Assembly: GCA_020634495.1 (NCBI GenBank)
Contig: JACKBR010000007.1
Coordinates: 75,705 to 139,704, forward strand
Origin: Ardenticatenaceae bacterium
Lineage (GTDB): Bacteria > Chloroflexota > Anaerolineae > Promineifilales > Promineifilaceae
DNA length: 64,000 nucleotides
Direction of reading: 5' to 3'
Shown: positions 26,118 through 35,269 of the stretch, in pieces
Layout of the letters: each line of letters starts with the position of its first letter
Numbering within the stretch: position 1 is the stretch's first letter
The notes under the pieces: generated by a model
What the model saw: the letters and a program-made list of their open reading frames with translations, nothing else
What the model was told of the DNA's origin: nothing
Databases searched by the model: none
Made by a program: the position numbers and the translations under genes

Positions 26118-29100
26118 ATGAACCAGAATCGCACCTACATCGAACGGCCGCCCCGCATTCAGCCGGAGCTGCCCCAGGAAATAATCGACATCCCCAACCC
26201 GCCCGACCAGCGAGATGGCGGCATTGGTGAACTGATGCACATCGCCCTGCCTTTGCTGATGATTGTAGGCTACATCATGGTTGCCTTCATGGGCGACGGT
26301 AACAGCAATCCACTGCTCATCATTCCCATGGCCCTATCCATTGTCGCTTCCACTATCTTCTCCTGGATTTCTTACCGGGAAGAAAAACAGAAGCGGGCCG
26401 CCGAAACGGCCGTTTACCAGGAACAGCTCAACGACATGCGGCGCGACATGACCACCGCCCACGAGGCACAGCGTCATTTCTACCGGCACAATGCCCCTGA
26501 TGCTGCCCAAACGCTACAAATTGTGTTGGACACCGTGCAGCCGCCCAACGGCCGTACCAGCGAAACCCGCGCCGGAACCCGCCTGTGGGAACGTCGCCCC
26601 GATGACGATGATTTTGCCATACTGCGCCTGGGCATCGGCACTCGTCCCTCAACCGTGCTTTACAACGCTCCCCAGGCAGATGGCCTTCCCACCCAGTTGA
26701 GCCAGGAGGCCCAACGGCTGGCCGACGATTCCCAGTTTGTCAGCCAGATTCCCATCACCGTGCCGCTGCGCCGCCTGACAGAAAAAGAAGAGGATACGGC
26801 CGTTTCCCCCAACACAGACGACCTACCCGTTCCCCCCACCATTCACTCTTTGGGCATTTCTGGCGACCCGGCCGCCGTCTATCCTTTCGCCAACACGCTA
26901 ATTTCCCAATACACCACGCTCCATTCACCCCACGACGCCCGCCTGTTTATTCTGGGCAGCCACAGCCAACCGTGGGAATGGCTCCTGCCGCTGCCTCACG
27001 CCGAAGCGGATGACCAGGGGGACGCGCTTTGCTTTTTGGACTTGTTGCCAGAAACGGCCGTTACCACCCATGATGATGAAATTGGCCTGCCCCGCTACCT
27101 GGAACAACTGCGCAAACGGCTCACCGCCCGCCGCCTGCGCCTGAAAGATGAGAACAAAGAGGAGCAAGACGATCCGACACGGCCGTTCCTCCTCCTCGTG
27201 GTAGATTTGCTCAATCTCGCCGAAAACGCTCCCCTCAGCAATATTGAAGCTGAGGCCACCATCGCCATTTTGCAGCAGGCTGGGGCCGAACTGGGAGCAG
27301 CACTCATTTTTTTAGTCCCCCAGCGCAGCCAAATTCCGGCGGATTGTACGGCCGTTATCGAAATAGAGAACAGTGACGGCAACGCCTTCTTTCGCTATGC
27401 CGAGACGGGTGTCAACACCTTGCGCTATGTCGGCATTGCCGAAATGGCCAGCGACCTGCGCCAACTGCACGCCTTCAGCAGCGCCATGAGCCGTTGGGAC
27501 GTGCGCAAAAGCAGCAGCGGCAATCTCACCAAAGTGGTGCCCTTTCTGGAAATGCTGGATGAGAGCAATTTGCACACGCTGCGCGAAAGCGCCCGCCAAA
27601 ACTGGGCGCGCAGCACCCAGCCAGACCGCGTACAGCCGCTGCGGGTGCGAGTGGGCTACATGGCAGGTAACAAACCGCGTGCCCTGGTCTTTTCTGCCAA
27701 GCGAGACGGTGTGCATGGCATGGTGGCAGGCAGCACCGGCTCTGGCAAATCGGAACTGCTCATCTCCATGATTGCCGCCCTGGCTGTCAATTATGATCCG
27801 ACAATGCTCAATTTTGTACTAGTTGATTACAAGGGCGGCGGGGCGTTTCAGGAATTTGCCCAACTGCCCCACTGCGTTGATGTGATTACCAACTTGCAAA
27901 AAGCGGGCGTATCGCGCATGTTTACGGCCGTAAATGCCGAAATGAAGCGTCGTCAGCAGCTCAATGCCGCCACCGACACCAAAGACATCCTCGAATATCA
28001 TCGCAAAGGATACCATCTCACCCACGCGCCTTATCCCTACCTCTTCATCATCATCGACGAATTTGCCGAGATGATTGCGGGCAACAACCAGTTCAAAAAC
28101 GAGCTGGACATGATCACCCGGCTGGGACGGGCTCAAGGCATCTCCTTGCTGCTGGCGGCCCAGCGTCCCACCGGCATCACCGACCAGATGCGGGCCAACA
28201 TTAAGTTTCGCATTTGCCTGCGCGTGGAAACGCCTGGAGAAAGCCGCGAAATGCTGCGCCGCACCGACGCCGCCTACCTACCCGGTAACATTCCTGGTCG
28301 TGGCTACCTCCAAGTGGGCAACGAAGATATCGACCTGATTCAAGTGGCCTACGCAGGCGACAGCTATCGCAGCCCTACAGCCGTCGATGAACCAGACATT
28401 ATCTGGCCGCAGCGGCAGCCTGAGCTGCTAAATAACACCGCCCAGGAACCAGAACCGCCTAAACTTTTCCAGGCGGTGGTGAGCATGGTGCAGGCGCTGG
28501 CTAAAGAAGCAGACGTCGCACCGCAGCACGCTCCCTGGCCCGATGCGCTCATCCAGCCACAGACGCTCACAGAGCCGCTGCCCAGCACGGAATACCTGGC
28601 GCAATCTGCCCTGCTTACCGTGGCGGATGAATCTGATTCCACCAATGGAGCCATCTTAAATCCTTGGCTGCGCGGTTGGTTGAACGGCCGTTCCCAATGG
28701 CCCATGCTCAACTGGCGAGATCGCGTGATGCGCCCCGTCGTTGGCCTGGTAGATAACCCTTACGAAGCCCAACAACTGCCCTTGATCGTGAACTTGCGGC
28801 GTGGGCACGGCGTCCTGTTTGGCATGTCTGGTTGGGGCAAAACCGTCTTCATGCGCTCCCTGGTAGCCAGTCTGGCCGCCATCCATCCGCCCGATGCCCT
28901 GCACATTTACCTGCTCGATTTGGGCGGGCGCAATTTAGCCGCTCTAGCCAAACTGCCTCAGGTCGGGGCCGTCATCATGCCCGATGAAGAAGGCTTTGAG
29001 GAGCGGGTTGCTTACCTGCTGCGTGAGCTGACACACCTGGTGGAATCGCGCAAGCTGCTGCTAAACCAGCACGGCGTGGAAGACGTGTACCAGCTCAACG

Positions 29101-32100
29101 CGCTGCATCCAGAAGAAGCGTTGCCTGTGGTTTTGCTGGGCATCGACAACTTTGCTGAGTTTATTGAGCTGTTTGGCAACAGCCGCGACGATGTGACCAC
29201 CAATTTAGATCACCTGGTTACTCTGGCCCGCCAATCACGCCCTTATGGGGTGCATCTCATGGTAACTACTCGCCTGCCTGCCGATTTGCCCGGCAAATTG
29301 TCTAACCTCTTTGCTGAGCAGCTCACCCTGCGCCAGGCAGATGCCGCCATCTACCGCGAGATTTTGGGTACGGCCGTTCCTGACATCGAAGACGTAGAAG
29401 GGCGCGGTTTCCTAAAAGAAGGCAATCAGCCGCTGGCCTTCCAGGTGGGGCTGCTGGTGCCGCCACAAGAAAGCGCCAGCGGCGTCAATGCCGATCTGCA
29501 AGCCATTCATCAATTGGCTGAAGCGATGCAGGCTGCCGGGTCGTGGGATGAAACTGGCCCGATGTCGATTGGCGCGCTGCCCAAAACGGTTTCTTATATG
29601 CAGATGGCGGGTTTGGCCCGCCCCCGCGAAGGCGAAGGAGCCGTTCCCCCGCACCAGGAGCTACAGCAGCAAATGGCCCAAAACTGGGCACAAAGCCGCG
29701 ATCCAGAGCAGGCCGATTGGCTCTCGGCTACTTTAGGCATCATGGCCGGGAATCAGCCGCGTACCCTGCATTTTTCCGCCCCGCGAGATGGTGTGCACGG
29801 CATGATTGCAGGCGGCACCGGCTCCGGCAAGTCGGAAATGCTCATGACCCTTATTGTGGACATGGCCTTCAAACACGACCCGTCCATTCTCAACTTTGTC
29901 CTGGTTGATTACAAAGGGGGTGGTGCCTTTAAGCCGTTTGAAAAGCTGCCCCACGTGGTAGACAGCGTGACCAATTTGAACGGAGCGGCCGTTTCGCGCA
30001 TGTTTGTCGCCATCAATGCTGAAATGAAACGCCGCCAGCAGCTCAACGCCGACACGGGCGTCAAAGACATTGTTGATTACCGGCGCAAAGGGTACCACCT
30101 TAGCCAAGAACCGTATCCGCACCTGTTCATCATCATCGATGAATATGCGGAAATGATTGTAGATAAACCAGAGTTTAGCGAGGAGTTGGATCGCATTACC
30201 CGCGTTGGCCGTTCGCTGGGCATCTCGCTCATTCTGGCTTCGCAAAAGCCTGTGGGCGTCAGTGACCAGATGCGGGCCAATATCAAATTTCGCCTTTGCT
30301 TGCGCGTGGAAGGGGTAGACACCAGCCGCGAAATGCTGCGCCGCTCAGACGCTGCCTTTTTGCCCAACGGTATGCCGGGGCGCGGCTATCTGCAAATTGG
30401 CAACGACAATTTGGAGCTGATTCAGGTGGCGTACACGGGGGAAACAGTTTACCCTCGCGAAGGCGTGAGGGCCGTCTCTCCCGAAAATGAACCCACCACA
30501 CTGTATGCCCTGGCTGTAGACACTGCTCACCGGCTGATGGCTGACCAACCCTGGCCACAATGTCCCTGGCCACCCATGCTGCCAGACGGCCGTACGGCCA
30601 CCTTTGGCCTCACCAGCCCGCTCGATCCACACTACATTCCCGCCGGGCAGCAGCCACAGCTGCAAACAAATAACGCATCGGTTCTGATGCCCAACCCAGC
30701 CATTGCCGCCTGGCTGGATGGTCAAACCGGCTGGCCAGGTATCGATTGGGCACGGTTAGCTATGCGGCCTGTTATTGGTTTGGTGGACAATCCCCAACGG
30801 GCCCGCCAATTGCCACTGACGTTGAATTTGGCGCGGGGTCATCTGGCACTGCTAGGCGCGTCTGGCCTGGGCAAAACTACTGCGCTGCGCACCCTGGTTA
30901 CCAGTTTGGCCGCCACCCATTCCCCAGCAGAACTCAACATCATTATTCTGGATTTAGGTGGACGGCAGCTACGGCCGTTGCAAAACTTACCCCATGTTGG
31001 CTCTGTGCTGCTGCCCGATGAAGCAGGCTTTGCTGAACAGGTACGCCAACTGGTGCGCGAGCTGAATCATCTCGTGGAGCAGCGACAGCACAAACTTACT
31101 GAAAGGGGCGCGCCTGATCTGTTCCGCTACAACCAGCAGGCAGATGAACCGTTGCCCGCTGTTCTCATCCTCATCGACAACTACGCTGAATTTCAGGAGC
31201 TGTTTGCTGAAGGTGGTGAAACGGTGGAGCAAATGATGAGCGATCTTCATGCGCTGATCCGGCAGGCCCGCACCTACGGCCTTCATTTTGTCATTACCGC
31301 TTCAGACCCCAGCCACATTCCTGGCAAGCTGCTCAATTTGTTCAGCGAGCGGCTGGTGCTGCGGCTGGGTGGCGACGCCGATTACCAGAGTCTACTGGGG
31401 CAGCGCGTGGCAGAACTACCCGATGTGCCTGGACATGGCTACCTGTTGGTTGAGGATCAGCCATTGGCTTGCCAGGTAGCCCTGCCCCTGCCAGAAACGC
31501 CCGACGCGCCCACTCTCAAAACGCTGCAAGCCGCTCTGCAAGGCGGCCAATGGCAAGGCAACCCGCCGTTGAGCGTGGAGCCGCTGCCTCGCGCCAGTTT
31601 GTACCGTCCGCTACTGGCAGAGGTATTTGGTATGAATGAGGAACGGCCGTTCCTCGAAGAACTTGAACGCATCACCCTTAAAAACTGGGCCAACAGCATC
31701 GACCCAGAGCAGGCCGATTGGTTGACGGCGCTGCTGGGCGTAGCCTCTGGCAACCATCCCCGTAGCCTTCACTTTTCCGCGCCGGCCGACGGCGTGCATG
31801 GTCTGGTGGCTGGCGGCACCGGCTCCGGCAAATCAGAGCTGCTCACCACGCTCATTGCGGGCATGGCTGTGCAGTTTGATCCCAGCGTCCTGAACTTTGT
31901 TCTGGTTGATTACAAAGGGGGCGGTGCGTTCCAGCCGTTTGCCCAATTGCCCCACTGCGTAGACATCATCACCAACCTGAACCAGGCGGCCGTTTCCCGC
32001 ATGTTCACCGCCATCAACGCCGAAGTCAAACGCCGTCAGCAGCTAAACGCCGACACAGGTGTCAAAGACATCGTGGATTATCGCAAACGGGGTTATCACC

Positions 32101-34583
32101 TGAGCAAAGAGCCGTATCCGCATCTGTTCATCATCATCGACGAATACGCTGAGATGATTTCTGATAACCGGGATTATTTGCAGGAATTAGAAAGCATCAC
32201 CCGCGTTGGCCGGTCGCTGGGCATCTCGCTCATTTTGGCTTCGCAGCGCCCCACGGGTGTTACCGACCAGATGCGCTCTAATATCAAGTTCCGCATTTGC
32301 CTGCGTGTGGAAGGCGTAGACGAAAGCCGCGAACTGCTGCGCGTACCGGACGCTGCCTACTTGCCCAACGGTATGCCGGGGCGGGGGTATCTGCAAATTG
32401 GCAACGATGAGCTGCACCTGATGCAGGTGTCTTACACGGGCGACAGCTACCCAGAGGCCCAGCTGCCTGACGACACGGAACCCCCTAAATTGTTTGATCT
32501 AATCGTGCGGCTGGCCGACAAACTGGCACAGCGCCCCGATGCCCCAGAGCGACGCCCCCGCCCCTGGCCCGATTTTTTACCAGAAGCGTTTGGTTTGGCG
32601 GATGAACTAACGGCCGATTATTTGCAGCATGGGGGAACGGCCGTTTCTCTTCCATTCTTTCAATGCAGCCACAATCTCGCTGCCTGGCAGCAAGGTGAAC
32701 AAAAATCGTGGCCACCAACCGATTGGAACGCCAGCGCTTTTTCACCTGTGCTGGGGCTGGTTGATAATCCGTATCAGGCTTGCCAGCACCCCTTGCGGCT
32801 GCACCTGATGCGCGACCACCACCTGCTGTTTGGTGGTTCTGGCTTTGGCAAAACCAGCTTCCTGCGGGCGCTGATGGTCGATTTAGCGGCTAGCTACGCG
32901 CCGGAAGCGCTGCACATTTTTGTGCTGGACCTGGGCGGGCGCAGCTTCGGCAGCCTGCGCCACCTGCCCCATGTGGCCGACGTGATTATGCCCGATGATC
33001 TGGCTTATGAAGAGCGGCTGACGCGCTTGCTGGAGCGGCTCAATCGGGAGCTGCAACTGCGGAAGCAGCTGTTTAGCGAGGCCGATGCTCGTGACCTGAT
33101 TCAGTACAATGCGCAAAATTCGGAACGGCCGTTACCTCTCCAACTCATCCTCATCGACAACTTTGCCGAGCTAAAAGAAAACTTCGAGATGTTGATTGAT
33201 GAGCAACTTGTACCGCTGCTGCGCCAGGGACGGCCGTACGGCTTTTCATTTGTCATCACCGCCAATGCGCCTGGGGCAATTCCAGGCAAGCTGCACAATT
33301 TGCTGGGGCAGCGGCTTACCTTTACCCTGGCCGACGTGGGGCATTATTTGGACATTGTGGGGCGTGGCGCGCCACCGCTGGAGCCAGTGCCTGGTCGCGG
33401 ATTAGTGAAGGTGGGGAAACGGCCGTTAACCTTCCAGACAGCCTTGCCCTTTAGCGATTTGTCGCTGGGGGAAGGGGCACAACTGCGGAGGCTGGCCGAA
33501 ACATTAAAGACAAGCTGGACAGGCGCAACGCCACAGCCAACCCACATATTGCCCCGCGAGGTCTCGCTGCAAGCTGTGCTGGCCAAAATGCCAGAATCAG
33601 CGGCTGGCGATGTGCGCTTTGTTCTGGGGCTGGATAACGATTTGCAACCCGCCATAGGCAACCTGGAACGGTTTGGCCCACATTTTGGCATCGTTGGACC
33701 ACCGCTTTCTGGCAAAACAACGGCGCTAACCAACATTGCGCTGTCGCTGGCGGCTCGTCATTCACCGGAAGCGTTAGCCCTGATCTTCATCGATCTCAAC
33801 CGCAAGTTTGTGCAGAGCGGCGGTGATAAATCGCTGGCCGATCTGCCGCACCGGGTGGCTGCCCTGACAGATTTGGCCCAACTGCCTCAATTGGTCCAGC
33901 GCGTGACTGGCTATTGCCAACGCCTGGCTGCTGGAGAAAACGGCCGTCGCTTGTTCATCCTCATCGAAAATTTTGACGACCTGTGTGAAGAGATTGAAAA
34001 CGACCGGGAAGCGGAAGATGCGCTTGGTGAACTGGCGGTGCTGGCTGGACGGCATGGCGCTGACGGGCTGCACATTGTGCTGGCTGGGGCGCTGGAAGCT
34101 GCCCATCCCCTGAAGAAGCGGGTGTTGGCCAGCGGCTACGGGCTGGGGCTGCGGGATGCCGATTCTTTAACCACGCTGCGAGCCTACACGCGCGGTTTTG
34201 CCGATTTGCCAGCGGGGCGGGGCCATGTTGTAAGTGGTGGCCTGCCCACCAAAGTGCAGATTGCCCAGCCGTATCTTTTGCCACACGGCCGTACCGCTGG
34301 TTTGGCTGCATGGGTGGGGCAAATTCAAAGCCAGTTTGAAGCGTTTGGGCCGGAAGATTGGCTGGCTGGCGAGGCAAACGTTGATGATGGGGAAACGGCC
34401 GTTGCCAGCAGCGGAACTGCTGCCATTGACCAGGAAATTGGCACCCAGGCGTTGGCGCTGCTCAAAACAGCCATCGCTTACAAAAGTGAAGCAGACGGTT
34501 TGCCGTTAGAGAGCATTGGTCTGGATTTAGACACGTTGCCAGACGCAGACATCTTGCGCATGGCTGAAACCCATTTTGAATGA
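26118..34583 (+). CDS. Giant FtsK/SpoIIIE-type secretion ATPase (EccC/EssC-like), seven P-loop modules
   Basis: 2821 residues from ATG 26118 (SD AGGAAG). Two membrane helices (~38-82) precede a long linker and seven RecA-like modules. P-loops: GSTGSGKS 538, GMSGWGKT 902, GGTGSGKS 1232, GASGLGKT 1580, GGTGSGKS 1899, GGSGFGKT 2239, GPPLSGKT 2527. Modules 1, 3 and 5 are canonical (LVDYKGGGAF, FIIIDE[FY]AEM with catalytic Asp-Glu). Modules 2, 4 and 6 have Asp-Asn (IDNFAEF, IDNYAEF, IDNFAEL) and module 7 Glu-Asn (IENFDDL), so they probably bind but do not hydrolyse ATP. Known EccC has three or four modules. It powers export of WXG100 substrates through the membrane. The three canonical/degenerate pairs are alike in sequence but clearly diverged. 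Confidence 0.95.
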   Translation: MNQNRTYIERPPRIQPELPQEIIDIPNPPDQRDGGIGELMHIALPLLMIVGYIMVAFMGDGNSNPLLIIPMALSIVASTIFSWISYREEKQKRAAETAVYQEQLNDMRRDMTTAHEAQRHFYRHNAPDAAQTLQIVLDTVQPPNGRTSETRAGTRLWERRPDDDDFAILRLGIGTRPSTVLYNAPQADGLPTQLSQEAQRLADDSQFVSQIPITVPLRRLTEKEEDTAVSPNTDDLPVPPTIHSLGISGDPAAVYPFANTLISQYTTLHSPHDARLFILGSHSQPWEWLLPLPHAEADDQGDALCFLDLLPETAVTTHDDEIGLPRYLEQLRKRLTARRLRLKDENKEEQDDPTRPFLLLVVDLLNLAENAPLSNIEAEATIAILQQAGAELGAALIFLVPQRSQIPADCTAVIEIENSDGNAFFRYAETGVNTLRYVGIAEMASDLRQLHAFSSAMSRWDVRKSSSGNLTKVVPFLEMLDESNLHTLRESARQNWARSTQPDRVQPLRVRVGYMAGNKPRALVFSAKRDGVHGMVAGSTGSGKSELLISMIAALAVNYDPTMLNFVLVDYKGGGAFQEFAQLPHCVDVITNLQKAGVSRMFTAVNAEMKRRQQLNAATDTKDILEYHRKGYHLTHAPYPYLFIIIDEFAEMIAGNNQFKNELDMITRLGRAQGISLLLAAQRPTGITDQMRANIKFRICLRVETPGESREMLRRTDAAYLPGNIPGRGYLQVGNEDIDLIQVAYAGDSYRSPTAVDEPDIIWPQRQPELLNNTAQEPEPPKLFQAVVSMVQALAKEADVAPQHAPWPDALIQPQTLTEPLPSTEYLAQSALLTVADESDSTNGAILNPWLRGWLNGRSQWPMLNWRDRVMRPVVGLVDNPYEAQQLPLIVNLRRGHGVLFGMSGWGKTVFMRSLVASLAAIHPPDALHIYLLDLGGRNLAALAKLPQVGAVIMPDEEGFEERVAYLLRELTHLVESRKLLLNQHGVEDVYQLNALHPEEALPVVLLGIDNFAEFIELFGNSRDDVTTNLDHLVTLARQSRPYGVHLMVTTRLPADLPGKLSNLFAEQLTLRQADAAIYREILGTAVPDIEDVEGRGFLKEGNQPLAFQVGLLVPPQESASGVNADLQAIHQLAEAMQAAGSWDETGPMSIGALPKTVSYMQMAGLARPREGEGAVPPHQELQQQMAQNWAQSRDPEQADWLSATLGIMAGNQPRTLHFSAPRDGVHGMIAGGTGSGKSEMLMTLIVDMAFKHDPSILNFVLVDYKGGGAFKPFEKLPHVVDSVTNLNGAAVSRMFVAINAEMKRRQQLNADTGVKDIVDYRRKGYHLSQEPYPHLFIIIDEYAEMIVDKPEFSEELDRITRVGRSLGISLILASQKPVGVSDQMRANIKFRLCLRVEGVDTSREMLRRSDAAFLPNGMPGRGYLQIGNDNLELIQVAYTGETVYPREGVRAVSPENEPTTLYALAVDTAHRLMADQPWPQCPWPPMLPDGRTATFGLTSPLDPHYIPAGQQPQLQTNNASVLMPNPAIAAWLDGQTGWPGIDWARLAMRPVIGLVDNPQRARQLPLTLNLARGHLALLGASGLGKTTALRTLVTSLAATHSPAELNIIILDLGGRQLRPLQNLPHVGSVLLPDEAGFAEQVRQLVRELNHLVEQRQHKLTERGAPDLFRYNQQADEPLPAVLILIDNYAEFQELFAEGGETVEQMMSDLHALIRQARTYGLHFVITASDPSHIPGKLLNLFSERLVLRLGGDADYQSLLGQRVAELPDVPGHGYLLVEDQPLACQVALPLPETPDAPTLKTLQAALQGGQWQGNPPLSVEPLPRASLYRPLLAEVFGMNEERPFLEELERITLKNWANSIDPEQADWLTALLGVASGNHPRSLHFSAPADGVHGLVAGGTGSGKSELLTTLIAGMAVQFDPSVLNFVLVDYKGGGAFQPFAQLPHCVDIITNLNQAAVSRMFTAINAEVKRRQQLNADTGVKDIVDYRKRGYHLSKEPYPHLFIIIDEYAEMISDNRDYLQELESITRVGRSLGISLILASQRPTGVTDQMRSNIKFRICLRVEGVDESRELLRVPDAAYLPNGMPGRGYLQIGNDELHLMQVSYTGDSYPEAQLPDDTEPPKLFDLIVRLADKLAQRPDAPERRPRPWPDFLPEAFGLADELTADYLQHGGTAVSLPFFQCSHNLAAWQQGEQKSWPPTDWNASAFSPVLGLVDNPYQACQHPLRLHLMRDHHLLFGGSGFGKTSFLRALMVDLAASYAPEALHIFVLDLGGRSFGSLRHLPHVADVIMPDDLAYEERLTRLLERLNRELQLRKQLFSEADARDLIQYNAQNSERPLPLQLILIDNFAELKENFEMLIDEQLVPLLRQGRPYGFSFVITANAPGAIPGKLHNLLGQRLTFTLADVGHYLDIVGRGAPPLEPVPGRGLVKVGKRPLTFQTALPFSDLSLGEGAQLRRLAETLKTSWTGATPQPTHILPREVSLQAVLAKMPESAAGDVRFVLGLDNDLQPAIGNLERFGPHFGIVGPPLSGKTTALTNIALSLAARHSPEALALIFIDLNRKFVQSGGDKSLADLPHRVAALTDLAQLPQLVQRVTGYCQRLAAGENGRRLFILIENFDDLCEEIENDREAEDALGELAVLAGRHGADGLHIVLAGALEAAHPLKKRVLASGYGLGLRDADSLTTLRAYTRGFADLPAGRGHVVSGGLPTKVQIAQPYLLPHGRTAGLAAWVGQIQSQFEAFGPEDWLAGEANVDDGETAVASSGTAAIDQEIGTQALALLKTAIAYKSEADGLPLESIGLDLDTLPDADILRMAETHFE

Positions 34584-34603
34584 CGAATACTGGAGTTAGA
34601 AAA

Positions 34604-35269
34604 ATGAAACGAATAACATTTGAGATTGATTTTTTAGGTGTCAGCATGGAGGTGGCCCAAGTGCGTTCAGAAGTAACCATCGGCCAGCTCGTTCAGGAAA
34701 TTTTGGTGGAATTTGCCCTGGAACATCCGTTTTTGAACCAGCACCAGCCGCAAAATTATGTGCTGCGAACGGCCGTTGACAGTATTGACCTCCCGCCAGA
34801 TCAGGCGATTCACCAGATTGGCAAACGAAGCAAGCTGTTTTTTCGGGAAAAAGAGGTAATTGTGCCAGAAACGGCCGTGTCCATCGATCAGCCTTTTTAC
34901 CTGCGCTATCGGTCTCATGTTTTCAAAATTGGCTGGACACCTGCCCTCATCGGCAGGCCCATCCCCGGCGATACGGATAATGCCCGGCTGGCTGTCGATT
35001 TGGAACCGTTTAGCCTGGCGGTTTCGCGGCGGCAGGCAGAGATTGTGTGGGCAGACGGCCGTTTTGCCATCCGCGGCCTGAGTGAGAACCCGATGTTGAT
35101 CAATGGCGTTTTGCTTCCCTTTGGGCGGGACTCAATAGATTCGCTAACTCAACTGCAAAATGGTGACACGATTTTGCTCCAGCGCAGTGGCATTGCCCTG
35201 ACTTGTTTGCAACCAGACTGTTTGTCCCACGGTCGGGCCGCACAGCCTGCCACTGGAGGTGCCTCATGA
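34604..35269 (+). CDS. Ubiquitin-like (EsaB/EccD N-terminal-like) plus FHA domain protein
   Basis: 221 residues from ATG 34604 (SD TGGAG; an in-frame ATG at 34580 is less likely). Residues 1-85 look like a beta-grasp fold: MKRITFEIDF, VTIGQLVQEILVEFAL, YVLRTAVDSIDLPPDQAIHQIG, SKLFF, as in YukD/EsaB and the EccD N-terminus. Residues ~105-210 form an FHA-like domain (IGRPIPGD, LAVSRRQAEIVWADGRFAIRGL, NGVLLPFG, LQNGDTILLQ). No membrane helix. It starts just after the ATPase stop and overlaps the next gene by four bases. It probably docks on the ATPase or membrane complex and couples it to the kinase-phosphatase pair. Confidence 0.78.
   Translation: MKRITFEIDFLGVSMEVAQVRSEVTIGQLVQEILVEFALEHPFLNQHQPQNYVLRTAVDSIDLPPDQAIHQIGKRSKLFFREKEVIVPETAVSIDQPFYLRYRSHVFKIGWTPALIGRPIPGDTDNARLAVDLEPFSLAVSRRQAEIVWADGRFAIRGLSENPMLINGVLLPFGRDSIDSLTQLQNGDTILLQRSGIALTCLQPDCLSHGRAAQPATGGAS

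Noticed and set aside
26118..34583. Seven-module ATPase as an assembly artefact of one repeated unit
   Set aside because: Modules differ at many residues and the linkers are unrelated in length and sequence, which a mis-assembly would not produce.
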